Source: Rhodobacterales bacterium | GTDB taxonomy: Bacteria > Pseudomonadota > Alphaproteobacteria > Rhodobacterales > Rhodobacteraceae | Reading direction: 5' to 3' | Assembly (NCBI GenBank): GCA_002748285.1 | Contig: PDSA01000028.1 | Location: 111,455 to 175,454, forward strand | Length of the DNA: 64,000 bases | In this document: piece by piece, positions 15,124-24,361 of the stretch | Position numbering within the stretch: the first letter of the stretch is position 1 | How the letters are laid out: every line of letters begins with the position of its first letter | The notes under the pieces: model-generated | The model's database searches: none | What the model saw: only the letters and a program-made list of their open reading frames with translations | Told to the model about the DNA's origin: nothing | Program-made: the position numbers and the translations under genes

Positions 15124-16419
15124 ATGACCAAAACCGGCATGACACAACCCTTCTGCTTTGGGGTCAAGACGCCTCTTTGGGCGGCCCTGATCGGCGCTGT
15201 TGCCGCTCTGGGCCCGATGGGGTCCGCAGCCAAAGCCGAGGGGGCCAGTGCAGCCCCCCGCAACGACGCACAGGCCGAGCCTGTCAGGATCAGCCCCGAA
15301 AACCGGCGTCTACTGGCACTGGCGTTGATCCAGAAGGCGCAGGGCAATTTTGATGAAGCGATCAAACTGTTGCGACAAGGTTATCGGAACAATCCCGACA
15401 GCCTGATGATCCGGCGCGAGCTGGCGCTGGCGCTGCTATTGAACAAAAACTTTGCTTCCGCGAAATATCACTTTGATGCTCTGGAAAACGCCGATCCTGA
15501 CGCGGAACTCAGAGCGGCCTATAAGAATTTCAACAACATCATCCGGCGCAACCGCAAGCTTGGCTTTGGCGTGCAGTTTGCCATTTTGCCTTCGACAAAC
15601 CTTAATCAAGGCACCTCAAACAGCCATTTTGACAGCACCGCGGGTCAGGTTCTGATCGACAAAAACGCGAAACCCATATCCGGGGTCGGTGTGAAACTGG
15701 GCGTGTCTGGGTATTTCCAGCATATGTTTGACGCGCAAAGCCGGGTTGTGGCCGATTGGCGCATCTCACGAGAGCTTTACAAACACAAGCAATTCAATTC
15801 GACATCCGGTTTGCTCAGCCTGACCTATCAGCGCGCGGCGGATCAATTTGACTGGTCGATTTCAACCTATGCGCAAAATGTCTGGCGCGAACAGGGCACT
15901 GACAAGCTGGTTTATGGCGCCCGCGGCGATCTGAGCCTACGGTTGGGCGACAAAAAACGGCTGAGCTTTTCGCTGGATCTGGGGCGTGATCAGTATAAGG
16001 GCAATCCGCAAGCCTCGGGCAACTTCGCCATTTTCAACACGGCCCTGTCCTATCAGCTCAGCCCCAGCATGAGCATCACCTCTGGCTTCGGGTTGGAGGG
16101 CAGCCGGCCAAGTGCAAAATACGCCCAGTATAACGCGGCCAAAGCCTTTGTGGATGTGTCAAAATACTGGAAAGGCGGGCTGTCAACCAGTCTGGGTCTG
16201 GAAATCGGTGCCCGCAAATATGCCGATACTTACCCCAACACCACATCGGCGCGCTCTGATAAGTTTTACAAACTCAATCTCAGCCTGCAAAATGACAACA
16301 TATCGCTGGGCGGTTTCACCCCGCGGGTTGACTGTTCTTATAAGAAAAACATTTCGAATGTCGCTTATTTTGATTATGGAACAACCAATTGCGGAATTTC
16401 ATTTTCGCGCAGCTTTTAG
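15124..16419 (+). CDS. Slam-like (DUF560) outer-membrane surface-lipoprotein assembly protein
   Basis: 431 aa from ATG 15124, 94 bp after the lipoprotein gene. Signal peptide at residues 1-38, then a short TPR region (ENRRLLALALIQKAQGNFDEAI ... RRELALALLLNKNFASAKYHF), then about 280 residues of alternating beta-strand pattern ending in aromatic Phe (SFSRSF), the mark of an outer-membrane barrel. The first barrel strand has LPSTNLNQGTSN, matching the P-x-N-x-N pattern of PF04575 (surface lipoprotein assembly modifier). Neisserial Slams are somewhat longer. It is predicted to move the upstream lipoprotein across the outer membrane (type XI secretion). The response regulator gene follows 19 bp later. 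Confidence 0.82.
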   Translation: MTKTGMTQPFCFGVKTPLWAALIGAVAALGPMGSAAKAEGASAAPRNDAQAEPVRISPENRRLLALALIQKAQGNFDEAIKLLRQGYRNNPDSLMIRRELALALLLNKNFASAKYHFDALENADPDAELRAAYKNFNNIIRRNRKLGFGVQFAILPSTNLNQGTSNSHFDSTAGQVLIDKNAKPISGVGVKLGVSGYFQHMFDAQSRVVADWRISRELYKHKQFNSTSGLLSLTYQRAADQFDWSISTYAQNVWREQGTDKLVYGARGDLSLRLGDKKRLSFSLDLGRDQYKGNPQASGNFAIFNTALSYQLSPSMSITSGFGLEGSRPSAKYAQYNAAKAFVDVSKYWKGGLSTSLGLEIGARKYADTYPNTTSARSDKFYKLNLSLQNDNISLGGFTPRVDCSYKKNISNVAYFDYGTTNCGISFSRSF

Positions 16420-16438
16420 GATAACCGGGACAGGTCTG

Positions 16439-17104
16439 ATGCATATTTTGCTGGTCGAAGATGATGCGCAGCTGGGGGATACCTTGCAGCGTGCCCTGCG
16501 CAACAACTCCTATATCTGCGACTGGGTCACATGCTGCGAAGATGCCGCCTTTGCGATCTCGGAACGCGCCTTTGATCTGGTGATCCTTGACTGGATGCTG
16601 CCCGATGGCGATGGCCCGCAGTTGTTGTCAAAGCTCAGGCAGCAGGGCTTTGACCGGCCGGTCATCATGCTCAGCGCCCGCACCCAGACCGAAAGCCGCA
16701 TTCAGGGGCTGGATGCGGGGGCCGATGATTACCTGCCCAAACCGTTTGATCTGGAAGAGCTGTTCGCCCGCCTGCGCGCCCTGTTGCGGCGGGGAACGGT
16801 GAAGCCCAGCAATACCCTTGCCCGAGGCACGCTGGAACTCGGCCTTGATGCGCTCAGCGTCACCGAAGACGGCCATGACGTGCCGGTTTCGGCCTCTGAG
16901 TTTCATGTTCTGCACTGTCTGGCCTCGCGGCCCGATAGCTATATCTCAAAAGATCAGATCGCCGATGCCGCCTATGATTGGGACGCCGAAATCACGCCAA
17001 ACGCGATTGAGGCGCATATTTCACGGCTGCGCAAAAAGCTGAAAAAGGGCCGAATCTCAACCCTGCGCGGCATCGGTTACAAACTGGAGAGTGCGCCAAA
17101 ATGA
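16439..17104 (+). CDS. OmpR/PhoB-family response regulator
   Basis: 221 aa from ATG 16439. Receiver domain with acidic pocket EDD (residues 7-9), phosphorylation site Asp51 (LVILDWMLPDG), Ser/Thr in MLSA and Lys in YLPKPFDLEEL. The C-terminal winged helix (GTLELGLDALSV ... ISRLRKKLKKGRISTLRGIGYKL) is complete. QseB/TctD-like architecture. It overlaps the kinase gene by 4 bp (ATGA). It closely follows the Slam-like gene and is probably transcribed with it, suggesting regulation of surface-lipoprotein export. Confidence 0.9.
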   Translation: MHILLVEDDAQLGDTLQRALRNNSYICDWVTCCEDAAFAISERAFDLVILDWMLPDGDGPQLLSKLRQQGFDRPVIMLSARTQTESRIQGLDAGADDYLPKPFDLEELFARLRALLRRGTVKPSNTLARGTLELGLDALSVTEDGHDVPVSASEFHVLHCLASRPDSYISKDQIADAAYDWDAEITPNAIEAHISRLRKKLKKGRISTLRGIGYKLESAPK

Positions 17105-18417
17105 CATCTCTGCGCGTCAAATTCCTGACTGCGGCGGCCCTGGTCGCTGTGGCTGTGGCAGTCCTGATGCTCTATGCGGTGTCGGGTGGCGTCGAGCGCT
17201 ATGCCCATGAGCAAAAACTGAACATGGTTGCCCAGCAAAGCGCGTTGATCGCCAGCATCTGGCAACAGAGCGGCGGGTGCGGCGCTACCCCGCCCGGCCT
17301 TGATTTCGCCGCCCTGCCCCCGGAGGCCAGCGCCTTTGCAGCAACCGGCATTTTTGCCTATTGCGACGGTGTTCTGGTGTCAAAAATGGGCAATACCCCC
17401 GAACCGCAGACACAGGAAAACGCCCCGGGCGATGTCGAAGACCCCGAGCATGACATGGTTTACCTTTATGAGGGCCACTCGGTTGACAATGGCTGGATCA
17501 TTATCGGCGCAGAGGCCTCAGTCGATGATCACAATTTCACAGCCTTTGTCATGCCGCAAATCTACCTGCCGGTGATCGGGCTTGTGCTGGCGCTGATGGC
17601 TTTGTGGTGGCGCAGCAGCCATTGGTTTGCACCGCTTTCGCGCATAGAAGACGCCCCTGCCCTGCCCGATCTCCCGGTTGAGCTGTTGCCGTTGGTTCAG
17701 CATATTTCCAAAACCGAAAATGCGCTTAAAACGCTCAGCGACAAGCTGGAAACCAAGCTGGAATATGAACGCCAGTTCACAGCCAACGCCGCGCATGAGC
17801 TTCTGACCCCGCTCACCGCCATCAAAGCCGAAGCGCAGCTGCAGGTCGCTCTGGCAAAGGGCGATGAGGCCCATCTGGCGTTTCAGCACATCATCGAACG
17901 CGTTGACCGCGCCAGCCATACGGTGGATCAGCTGATGACACTTGCCCGGCTGGATCCGCAGATGAACAATGTTGACCCCGAAGCGTTTGACGTTGCCGTG
18001 CTGCTCAGAAACACCATCGCCGAATATGGCCACCGGATTGCCGGCAAATCTCTTGAACTTGAAGCCTCTATCCCCGAAACGCTCCGTTTTTCCGGCGTGC
18101 CGGGTGTGCTGCGGATCATGTTTGAAAACCTGCTCGACAATGCCATCCGCTACAGCCCCGAGGGCGGCCCGCTGCAGATCGCCCTCAGCCCCGGTGCGAA
18201 CGGCTTTGCCTGTTCCTTTCAGAACAATTGCCAGCAACGCTTGCCACGGTATCTTATTGACCACATAGATCAACGTTTCGTGCGTGGCGCGAATGAGGCC
18301 GAAACGGGCACGGGTCTGGGCATGTCGATCATCAACCGATGCGCCGAACTTCATGGTTTGACGGTAAGCGTTTCACCGCAGCGGGATTTTCAGAGCCTTG
18401 AGATCAGCATTTCATAA
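17101..18417 (+). CDS. Sensor histidine kinase with altered ATP-binding motif
   Basis: 438 aa. TM1 at ~8-30, a periplasmic sensor of ~125 residues with two or three Cys, TM2 at ~153-170, no clear HAMP. HisKA phospho-acceptor His232 (NAAHELLTPLTAIK). The N box is present (FENLLDNAIRYSP) and so is the G2 box (GTGLGMSII). The G1 box DxGxG is missing: the matching stretch is CSFQNNCQQRLPRYL. That Asp normally contacts the adenine, so kinase activity may be reduced, or the protein may act mainly as a phosphatase. QseC-like pair with the response regulator upstream. Confidence 0.85.
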   Translation: MTSLRVKFLTAAALVAVAVAVLMLYAVSGGVERYAHEQKLNMVAQQSALIASIWQQSGGCGATPPGLDFAALPPEASAFAATGIFAYCDGVLVSKMGNTPEPQTQENAPGDVEDPEHDMVYLYEGHSVDNGWIIIGAEASVDDHNFTAFVMPQIYLPVIGLVLALMALWWRSSHWFAPLSRIEDAPALPDLPVELLPLVQHISKTENALKTLSDKLETKLEYERQFTANAAHELLTPLTAIKAEAQLQVALAKGDEAHLAFQHIIERVDRASHTVDQLMTLARLDPQMNNVDPEAFDVAVLLRNTIAEYGHRIAGKSLELEASIPETLRFSGVPGVLRIMFENLLDNAIRYSPEGGPLQIALSPGANGFACSFQNNCQQRLPRYLIDHIDQRFVRGANEAETGTGLGMSIINRCAELHGLTVSVSPQRDFQSLEISIS

Positions 18418-18670
18418 TGTTGAGCCCTCTGGGCAACGGTCTGTTCGCTCAGCTTCCCTCTGCGTCCGATTTCGCCCGCCACAGCGCAATCGTTAAACCC
18501 GCCCCCGGCGCAAAGCATTCGGACAAAACGCCGCCGGACCATCCGGTGGCTCTCACCGCCCAGCCTCAGGCGCTTTTGCGATCTGTGGAAACGCCTTGGG
18601 CGGCACGGTTGCTGTTGGAACCCCGCCCAAAATCCTGTAAGAGCTTGGGGAACATGAATTGGAGGATGTC

Positions 18671-20664
18671 ATGCGTTACATAGCGACCCTGGGCCTGCTG
18701 GCTTGCCTTTCAACTCCGGTGCTGGCGCAAGACCGTGCCGCGACGGTTTTGGTTCTGGATGGTTCCGGCTCGATGTGGGGGCAGATTGACGGAACCGCCA
18801 AAATCACCATTGCCCAAAGCGTGGTGGATGATCTGCTAAAAGTCATCCCCGCCGAACAGGCGCTGGGCCTGACGGTGTATGGCCATCGCCGCAAGGGCGA
18901 TTGCTCGGATATCGAAACGCTTGTGGTGCCCGGGATTGGGACGCAGAAGGCGATTTCAGACGCCGTTCATGGGATCAAACCCAAGGGCAAAACGCCGATG
19001 ACCGATGCGGTGATCGCGGCGGCAAAGTCGCTGCGCTACACTGAGGAAAAGGCAACGGTGATCCTTGTCTCGGACGGGATCGAAACCTGCAACCCAGACC
19101 CCTGCGCCGCCGCCCGCGCGCTTGAGGACGCGGGGGTGGATTTTACCGCCCATGTGATCGGCTTTGACGTCAGTGACCCCAATGCCGTGGCGCAGATGCA
19201 ATGTCTGGCCACCGAAACGGGTGGCACCTTCCGTATGGCGGGTGACGCCAAAGAGCTTGGTTCTGCGCTGGTCGAGGTGATTGAAGCGCCCGAACCGGTG
19301 AGCATCACCTTCCGCGCTACGGCCGGCGGTGCCGAGATCGGCAGCGGCCTGATCTGGAGCTTTGCCCCCGATGGCACCGGCCAGCAGACCGCGCCCACCG
19401 GAACCACGCAGCTGAGCCTGCTGCCGGGTGATTACAGCGTTTCTGTCCTGCGACTTGAAGACGAGGCCACCGCCGAGGCGGCGTTCACGGCTGGTGAACA
19501 AACCGCGACGATCACGCTGGTCTTGCCCGAGCTTCTCCCCGCCGCTTCGCTGGAAGCCCCGGCAACGGCGGTTGCGGGATCGAAGGTCGAAGTCACGTGG
19601 ATGGGGCCGAATAACAATGGGGATTATATTGCCCTGGCTGCGGTCGGCGCGCAGGTGAACGAAGAACTCAACTACACCTATACCGATAACGGCAACCCGG
19701 CGGCGCTAACCCTGCCCACCGATCCGGGCAGCTACGAGCTGCGCTACATCGCCAATGGCGACAAGAAGAAAATTCTCGCCAGCCGCCCGATCACCGGCAC
19801 CGCCCCTTCCGCTTCACTGGAAGCCCCGGTAACGGCAGTTGCCGGGTCGACGATCGAAGTCACATGGGTTCGGTAACGGCAGTTGCCGGGTCGACGATCG
19901 AAGTCACATGGGTTGGGCCGAATAACAATGGGGACTATATCGCGCTGGCTGCGGTCGGCGCGCAGGTTAACGAAGAACTCAGCTACACCTATACCGATAA
20001 CGGCAACCCGGCGGCGCTGACCCTGCCCACCGATCCGGGCAGCTACGAGCTGCGCTACATCGCCAATGGCGACAAGAGGAAGATTCTCGCCAGCCGCCCG
20101 ATCACCGGCACTGCCCCCACGGTCGCGCTGGAAGCGCCTGAAACCGTGGCTGCCGGGGCGAAGTTCGAAGTGACATGGGTTGGGCCGAATAACGATAATG
20201 ACGCGATCACCGTCGCAATTCTGGGCTCAAAGGCGGGCGACCATGTTGATCACAGGTTTACCGTCAACGGCAATCCGGCCCCGCTGACCGCCCCGGACAA
20301 GCCGGGCACTTATGTCCTGCGCTATGTTGCAAGTGGCAATAAAGCCAAGGTTCTGGCGCGGCGTGTGCTGACGGTCTCCGGGGCGGGTGCAGGACCGTTG
20401 GCCCCGGGTATGGCGGTGCTGGAAGCGGCTGAACGCGGCGTAGCGGGTGGTCAGATTGAGGTGTTCTGGGCTGGCCCCGGTTTTGCGGGCGATATGATAG
20501 TGACCCGGAAAATCGGCTCGGTGGCAGCGGAAAGCTCGGTGGCTGTCACCAGCGGCAACCCCGTGGTTCTGCCTTTGCCGGCAGCTCCGGGCCAATATCT
20601 GATCCACTACCTCACCGGTGCGGGCCAGACCTCGATCGGCAAGCTGCTGGTCTTGGTGGAATAA
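18671..20664 (+). pseudogene. Secreted von Willebrand A protein, frame broken by a 44-bp tandem duplication
   Basis: ATG 18671 with GGAGG upstream. Signal peptide ends TPVLA-QD. The vWA domain has the MIDAS motif DGSGS (Asp30, Ser32, Ser34), and later TPMTDA and VSDGIETC, all consistent with a metal-binding vWA fold. The C-terminal half is made of immunoglobulin-like modules of about 92 residues (SLEAPATAVAGSKVEVTW-MGPNNNGDYI...). An exact duplication of 44 nt (19827-19870 and 19871-19914) shifts the frame and gives a stop right after TWVR at 19876. The remaining text runs on in another frame to 20664. With one copy removed the gene would encode 649 aa. Periplasmic or surface protein of unknown role. 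Confidence 0.85.
19545..20120 (+). repeat. Near-identical module repeat (about 275 bp, two copies) containing a 44-bp tandem duplication
   Basis: Bases from about 19546 to 19820 and from about 19821 to 20110 encode the same module and are nearly identical at DNA level (for instance both carry the stretch coding TYTDNGNPAALTLPTDPGSYELRYIANGDK), so the module was duplicated recently. Within the second copy, 19827-19870 is repeated exactly at 19871-19914. A third, diverged module follows from about 20125. Confidence 0.85.
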
Positions 20665-21022
20665 GGCACTCTGCGCTCGGAAAGGCCCGGCATCCCTGTC
20701 GGGCCATCGCATGGGCCCGCTCATCCATCCCCGGCCCGGGCCGGGGGTGACGCTGTTTACCTTGGTCATTTTCCAAACTCTCAGTGCTTTCACCCAGGGG
20801 AGCTGCCATGCAGCAGATCATTTCACGCGCCTGGAGGGCTCGGGGGCATGATCGGTGCGATATATTCATGTCGCTGAAAACCGCGCTCACGCCCAGCGCT
20901 CAGCAGACGCTGGCCAAGGCGATATATCACGCTATGCACACCGGCGGCGGCCCCTGCACGGGCTTACCTTGGCGCTGGGGCTATGAGCTACCGCGCTGCG
21001 CCGGGATGGTTGAATAGACCAC
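20665..21022. other. Intergenic gap between convergent genes; palindrome, no supported gene
   Basis: Holds a weak hairpin GGCCCG-(10)-CGGGCC shortly after the vWA stop, then a perfect 18-bp palindrome CCCCGGCCCGGGCCGGGG at 20729-20746, both plausible transcript ends for the converging vWA and lpxB genes. A 77-codon reading at 20784-21017 lacks a convincing start or family. Confidence 0.5.
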
Positions 21023-22186
21023 TCAGCCCCCGCTTCGCCCAGCCAAGACCCGCAACACCGCGTCCGCCGCCCGCAACCCTGGTTCGGGCCCGCCGCGGCC
21101 CAGACGTTGCATGGTCAGCGCCATCGCCGCCTGTTGCTTTTGCGGCGCGGCCCATTCGGCCAGCACTCCGGCGGCGATTTTGTCCGGCACACAGTTCTGC
21201 CCCAAAAACTCTGGCACCACCCTTGTGTCACTGACCAGATTGACCAAAGTCACCGTATCCACCCGCAGCAAACGCCGGATCAGCACCCGGCTGAGCCAGC
21301 TCATATCATAAGCAATCACCATCGGCGTGCCCGCCGCGGCCAGTTCCAGAGACACCGTCCCCGACGCCGCCAGCGCCAGATCGGCAGCAGCAAAAGCGGC
21401 GCGTTTTTCGGCCTCCCAATCGCTGAAATCGCGCGGGTTCAGCAAGATCAACCGCCCCGGCCAGTCTTTGGCCAGTTCCGCCACCCGATCCGCCACTGCC
21501 GGCGCGGCGGGCAAAACCATGTGCAGATCAGGCCGGGATTGCAGCACCTTGCCGACTGTTGCCGCGAAAACCGGCATCAGTCGCTCAATCTCGCCCCGCC
21601 GAGATCCCGGCAGTGTCAGCAGCAGCGGAGCCTCGCCAATGCCATGACGGCGGCGAAAATCGGAGCAATCCTGCGCACTGGCCTGGGGCTGAGCCGCCAC
21701 CGGATGGCCGACGAAATCGCAGCCCATCCCGGCGGCTTGCATCAAGGGGGGTTCAAACGGCAGCAAGGCCAGCACATGATCAATCACTCGCGCCATTTTT
21801 ACCGCCCGTTTAGGCCGCCATGCCCAGACCGAAGGGGCAACGTAATGGATGGTTTTCACATCGCTGGCCTGTTTCACCAGCTTGGCCACCCGCAGGCAGA
21901 AATCGGGGCTGTCGATGGTGATCAGCGCCTCCGGTTGCAGCTGGATGATCGCTTGGGCCGCCTGCCTGATCCGCCGTTTCAGGGCGCGGTATTTGGGCAG
22001 AACTTCGGCAATACCCATCAGTGAAAGTTCCTGCATCGGGAACTGACTGACCAACCCCTGGGCCTGCATCAACGGCCCGCCAACTCCGTGAAATTCCACT
22101 GCGGGGTTGCGCTGTTTCAGCCCCGCCATCAACGCTGCCCCCAGCGCATCGCCCGAGGGCTCGCCCGCGATCAGGTAGAGCCGCAT
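21023..22186 (-). CDS. lpxB: Lipid-A-disaccharide synthase
   Basis: 387 aa GT19 glycosyltransferase; joins UDP-2,3-diacylglucosamine and lipid X to the lipid A disaccharide at the inner membrane. Starts MRLYLIAGEPSGDALGAALM with the family signature AGEPSGD. Further motifs are HGVGGPLM, YVAPSVWAWRPKRAVKMA, LLPFEPPL, LPGSRRGEIERL and, near the end, ASGTVSLELAAAGTPMVIAYDM. Full length. Its ATG overlaps the lpxI stop by one base. Confidence 0.96.
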   Translation of the reverse strand: MRLYLIAGEPSGDALGAALMAGLKQRNPAVEFHGVGGPLMQAQGLVSQFPMQELSLMGIAEVLPKYRALKRRIRQAAQAIIQLQPEALITIDSPDFCLRVAKLVKQASDVKTIHYVAPSVWAWRPKRAVKMARVIDHVLALLPFEPPLMQAAGMGCDFVGHPVAAQPQASAQDCSDFRRRHGIGEAPLLLTLPGSRRGEIERLMPVFAATVGKVLQSRPDLHMVLPAAPAVADRVAELAKDWPGRLILLNPRDFSDWEAEKRAAFAAADLALAASGTVSLELAAAGTPMVIAYDMSWLSRVLIRRLLRVDTVTLVNLVSDTRVVPEFLGQNCVPDKIAAGVLAEWAAPQKQQAAMALTMQRLGRGGPEPGLRAADAVLRVLAGRSGG

Positions 22187-22989
22187 CAGAGCGCCCGCAA
22201 AAACAGGCCGGTTTCCTGCAATGCCTGTTCCGCCGCATCGCGATGCAGCACATTGACCGAACCGGCGCGGATATAGACCCCGGCCAGCCCGGCGCGGGCG
22301 GCGGCGTGGATGGTGTCGGCCCCGATGCTGGGCACGTCAAAGCGCAGATCCTGCCCCTGTTTCGGCGCCTTGATCAGCACGCCTTTGCCCCGACGCAGCT
22401 GTGGCGGGGTATCGGCGACATAGGCCAGCATCGAATCCGTGCCTTGCAGGGTCTCGATGCCCAGAACCTGACCGCCGGACAACACCACGGCCTGCCCGAC
22501 ATCCAGAGGCGATAGGGCGGCCAGAATCTCCAGCCCTTTGGCACAATCGCGCTCCTCCTGCGCAGTGGGGTCTGGGCCGATATGTTCGCCGCTTTGCATC
22601 AACAGTGCGGGCACAACCGCATGGGCCGCTTTGAGCGCAAAGCCCTGTTCCTCGAACACAGCCGCCACCTCGCGCAGCAGCGCATCATCACCCTGCCCCA
22701 TCGCCGCCAGCAGCCTAGGGGCGAGGCCGAGCATTTGGGCGTCAAATTTGGCCGGGTTCAGGGCCGGGCGCTGCATGGCTCCGGCAAACACCAGATCGGT
22801 GATGCCGGCAGATTTGAGCGCCTCAAACAATGCGCCGATCTGCTCGAATGAGGCCGCAAAATGCGCCTGCCCCTGCGGCACCGTGACCGGCACGCCGGCA
22901 AAGCTGACAAACAGCGCATCCGGGCAATGCGCCGCCAGAATTTGTGGTAAATCGCCGCTGCCGGCCAGTATGGCGAGGTGTTTGCTCAT
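22186..22989 (-). CDS. lpxI: UDP-2,3-diacylglucosamine pyrophosphatase LpxI
   Basis: 267 aa, DUF1009 family; hydrolyses UDP-2,3-diacylglucosamine to lipid X and UMP, replacing LpxH in alphaproteobacteria. Starts MSKHLAILAGSGDLPQILA; conserved segments are DLVFAGAMQRP, LKAAHAVVPALL, DVGQAVVLSGGQVLGIETLQGTDSML and a lysine/aspartate-rich C-terminal part (GVLIKAPKQGQDLRFDVPSIG). Lies between lpxA and lpxB as in other Rhodobacteraceae. Confidence 0.94.
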   Translation of the reverse strand: MSKHLAILAGSGDLPQILAAHCPDALFVSFAGVPVTVPQGQAHFAASFEQIGALFEALKSAGITDLVFAGAMQRPALNPAKFDAQMLGLAPRLLAAMGQGDDALLREVAAVFEEQGFALKAAHAVVPALLMQSGEHIGPDPTAQEERDCAKGLEILAALSPLDVGQAVVLSGGQVLGIETLQGTDSMLAYVADTPPQLRRGKGVLIKAPKQGQDLRFDVPSIGADTIHAAARAGLAGVYIRAGSVNVLHRDAAEQALQETGLFLRAL

Positions 22990-23002
22990 TGGCCTAACCG
23001 CC

Positions 23003-23806
23003 CTAGCCTTTACCTGGAGTCAGGAAAGAACGATCACTGGAGCCGAGGATAAATTCTACAATATCAAGCACATAGTCGCTTTCGGCCTCTTTGGCCAATC
23101 GCTGGGCGCGTTCCTGAAAGGTGCCATCGCCTTGGGCCAGCGCCTGATAGGCGGCGCGCAAAGCGGTGATGTCAGAGCGCGCCACGCCACGGCGTTTCAG
23201 GCCGATCAGATTCAGCCCGTCCAGCTCGCCCCGGGTCGATTGCACCAGCCCGTAAGGGATCACGTCATTGGTCACCATAGTGACCGCGCCGATGATCGCG
23301 CCGCGGCCAATCCGCACGAATTGATGAATGCCCGACAGCCCACCGATGATCACCTGATCCTCGATCACGCAATGCCCGGCCACGGCGACCTGATTGGCCA
23401 TGATCACGTTGTTGCCGACAATCGCATCATGGGCCACATGCGCCCCGGTCATCAGCAGGCAATCATCGCCAATCCGGGTCAGACCACCGCCGCCGCTGGT
23501 ACCGGTGTTCAAGGTGGCACCCTCGCGAATCCGGCAGCGTTTGCCGATAATCAGCCGGGTCTTTTCGCCCTTGAATTTCAGATCCTGCGGGATTTCGCCG
23601 ATGCAGGCAAAGGGAAAGATCTCCGTATCTTCGCCGATCTCGGTCTGCCCGGTCACCACCACATGGCTTTTCAGATGCACCCGCGCCGCCAAGGCCACCT
23701 CGGCCCCGACCGTGCAAAACGGCCCGATCACACAATCCGGGCCGATCTGACAGCCCTCTTCCAGCACCGCGCTGGCATGAATTTGGGCGGAGGGGTGAAT
23801 GGCCAT
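23003..23806 (-). CDS. lpxA: UDP-N-acetylglucosamine acyltransferase
   Basis: 267 aa; first step of lipid A synthesis, transferring 3-hydroxyacyl from ACP to UDP-GlcNAc. Left-handed beta-helix of hexapeptide repeats throughout (GCQIGPDCVIGPFCTVGAEV..., VIEDQVIIGGLSGIHQFVRIG). The catalytic His lies in LLMTGAHVAHDAIVG. Helical C-terminal domain from ~190. Sits 3 bp after fabZ and 13 bp before lpxI. Confidence 0.96.
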   Translation of the reverse strand: MAIHPSAQIHASAVLEEGCQIGPDCVIGPFCTVGAEVALAARVHLKSHVVVTGQTEIGEDTEIFPFACIGEIPQDLKFKGEKTRLIIGKRCRIREGATLNTGTSGGGGLTRIGDDCLLMTGAHVAHDAIVGNNVIMANQVAVAGHCVIEDQVIIGGLSGIHQFVRIGRGAIIGAVTMVTNDVIPYGLVQSTRGELDGLNLIGLKRRGVARSDITALRAAYQALAQGDGTFQERAQRLAKEAESDYVLDIVEFILGSSDRSFLTPGKG

Positions 23807-23809
23807 GGC

Positions 23810-24268
23810 TTATTCCTCGAGCAAATCAATCATGGCGACGATTTCGGCCTGCGCCGCGACCTCATCGCCCACCTTGGCCACGCCGCGGAATTTCCAGATC
23901 TTGGACGACCCCCGCAGCACCTCGACATGCAGTTCCAGCACGTCACCGGGCACCACTTTGCGGCGGAATTTGCATTTGTCGATGCTCATGAAATAGACCA
24001 GCAGCGGCTTGTCGATCAACTCGAGCGTCATGCCCACCAGCACGGCAGAGGTCTGGGCGATGGCCTCGACAACCATCACGCCGGGAAAGATCGGAGCCTC
24101 GGGAAAATGGCCCTCAAACTGCGGTTCATTCGCGGTGATATTCTTGATGCCAACCGCAGATTTACCCAGCTCAATATCACGGACCTTATCAATCAGCAGC
24201 ATCGGATAGCGGTGCGGGATAATCCGCTTGATCAGGCTCAGATCTGCTTCGGTTGTTTCTGTGGTCAT
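23810..24268 (-). CDS. fabZ: 3-hydroxyacyl-[acyl-carrier-protein] dehydratase
   Basis: 152 aa hot-dog-fold enzyme of fatty-acid elongation. The active-site His and Glu lie in [26 protein letters not shown]. The early motif [17 protein letters not shown] is also typical. In this operon it supplies the acyl-ACP pool that also feeds lpxA. Complete. Confidence 0.96.
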   Translation of the reverse strand: MTTETTEADLSLIKRIIPHRYPMLLIDKVRDIELGKSAVGIKNITANEPQFEGHFPEAPIFPGVMVVEAIAQTSAVLVGMTLELIDKPLLVYFMSIDKCKFRRKVVPGDVLELHVEVLRGSSKIWKFRGVAKVGDEVAAQAEIVAMIDLLEE

Positions 24269-24361
24269 TCCAAACGCGCCCTTTTTTATGATTTGTGAAC
24301 AGGCATATAGTTAACAACTGCCGGCGCAAACGACAAGCCGCTCTGTGGGGTTATGCCGGCT

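Noticed and set aside
13776..15365. 529-codon minus-strand open frame opposite the lipoprotein and Slam-like genes
   Set aside because: Shadow frame; the plus strand has signal peptide, lipobox and conserved barrel pattern.
18417..18683. 88-codon frame between the kinase and the vWA gene
   Set aside because: Overlaps the vWA start in another frame, lacks any motif and has no clear ribosome-binding site.
20784..21017. 77-codon plus-strand frame between the vWA gene and lpxB
   Set aside because: No convincing start or family, and composition close to random GC-rich sequence.
22538..24298. 586-codon plus-strand open frame across lpxI, lpxA and fabZ
   Set aside because: Antisense to three conserved lipid A genes and without any recognisable motif; a GC-driven shadow.
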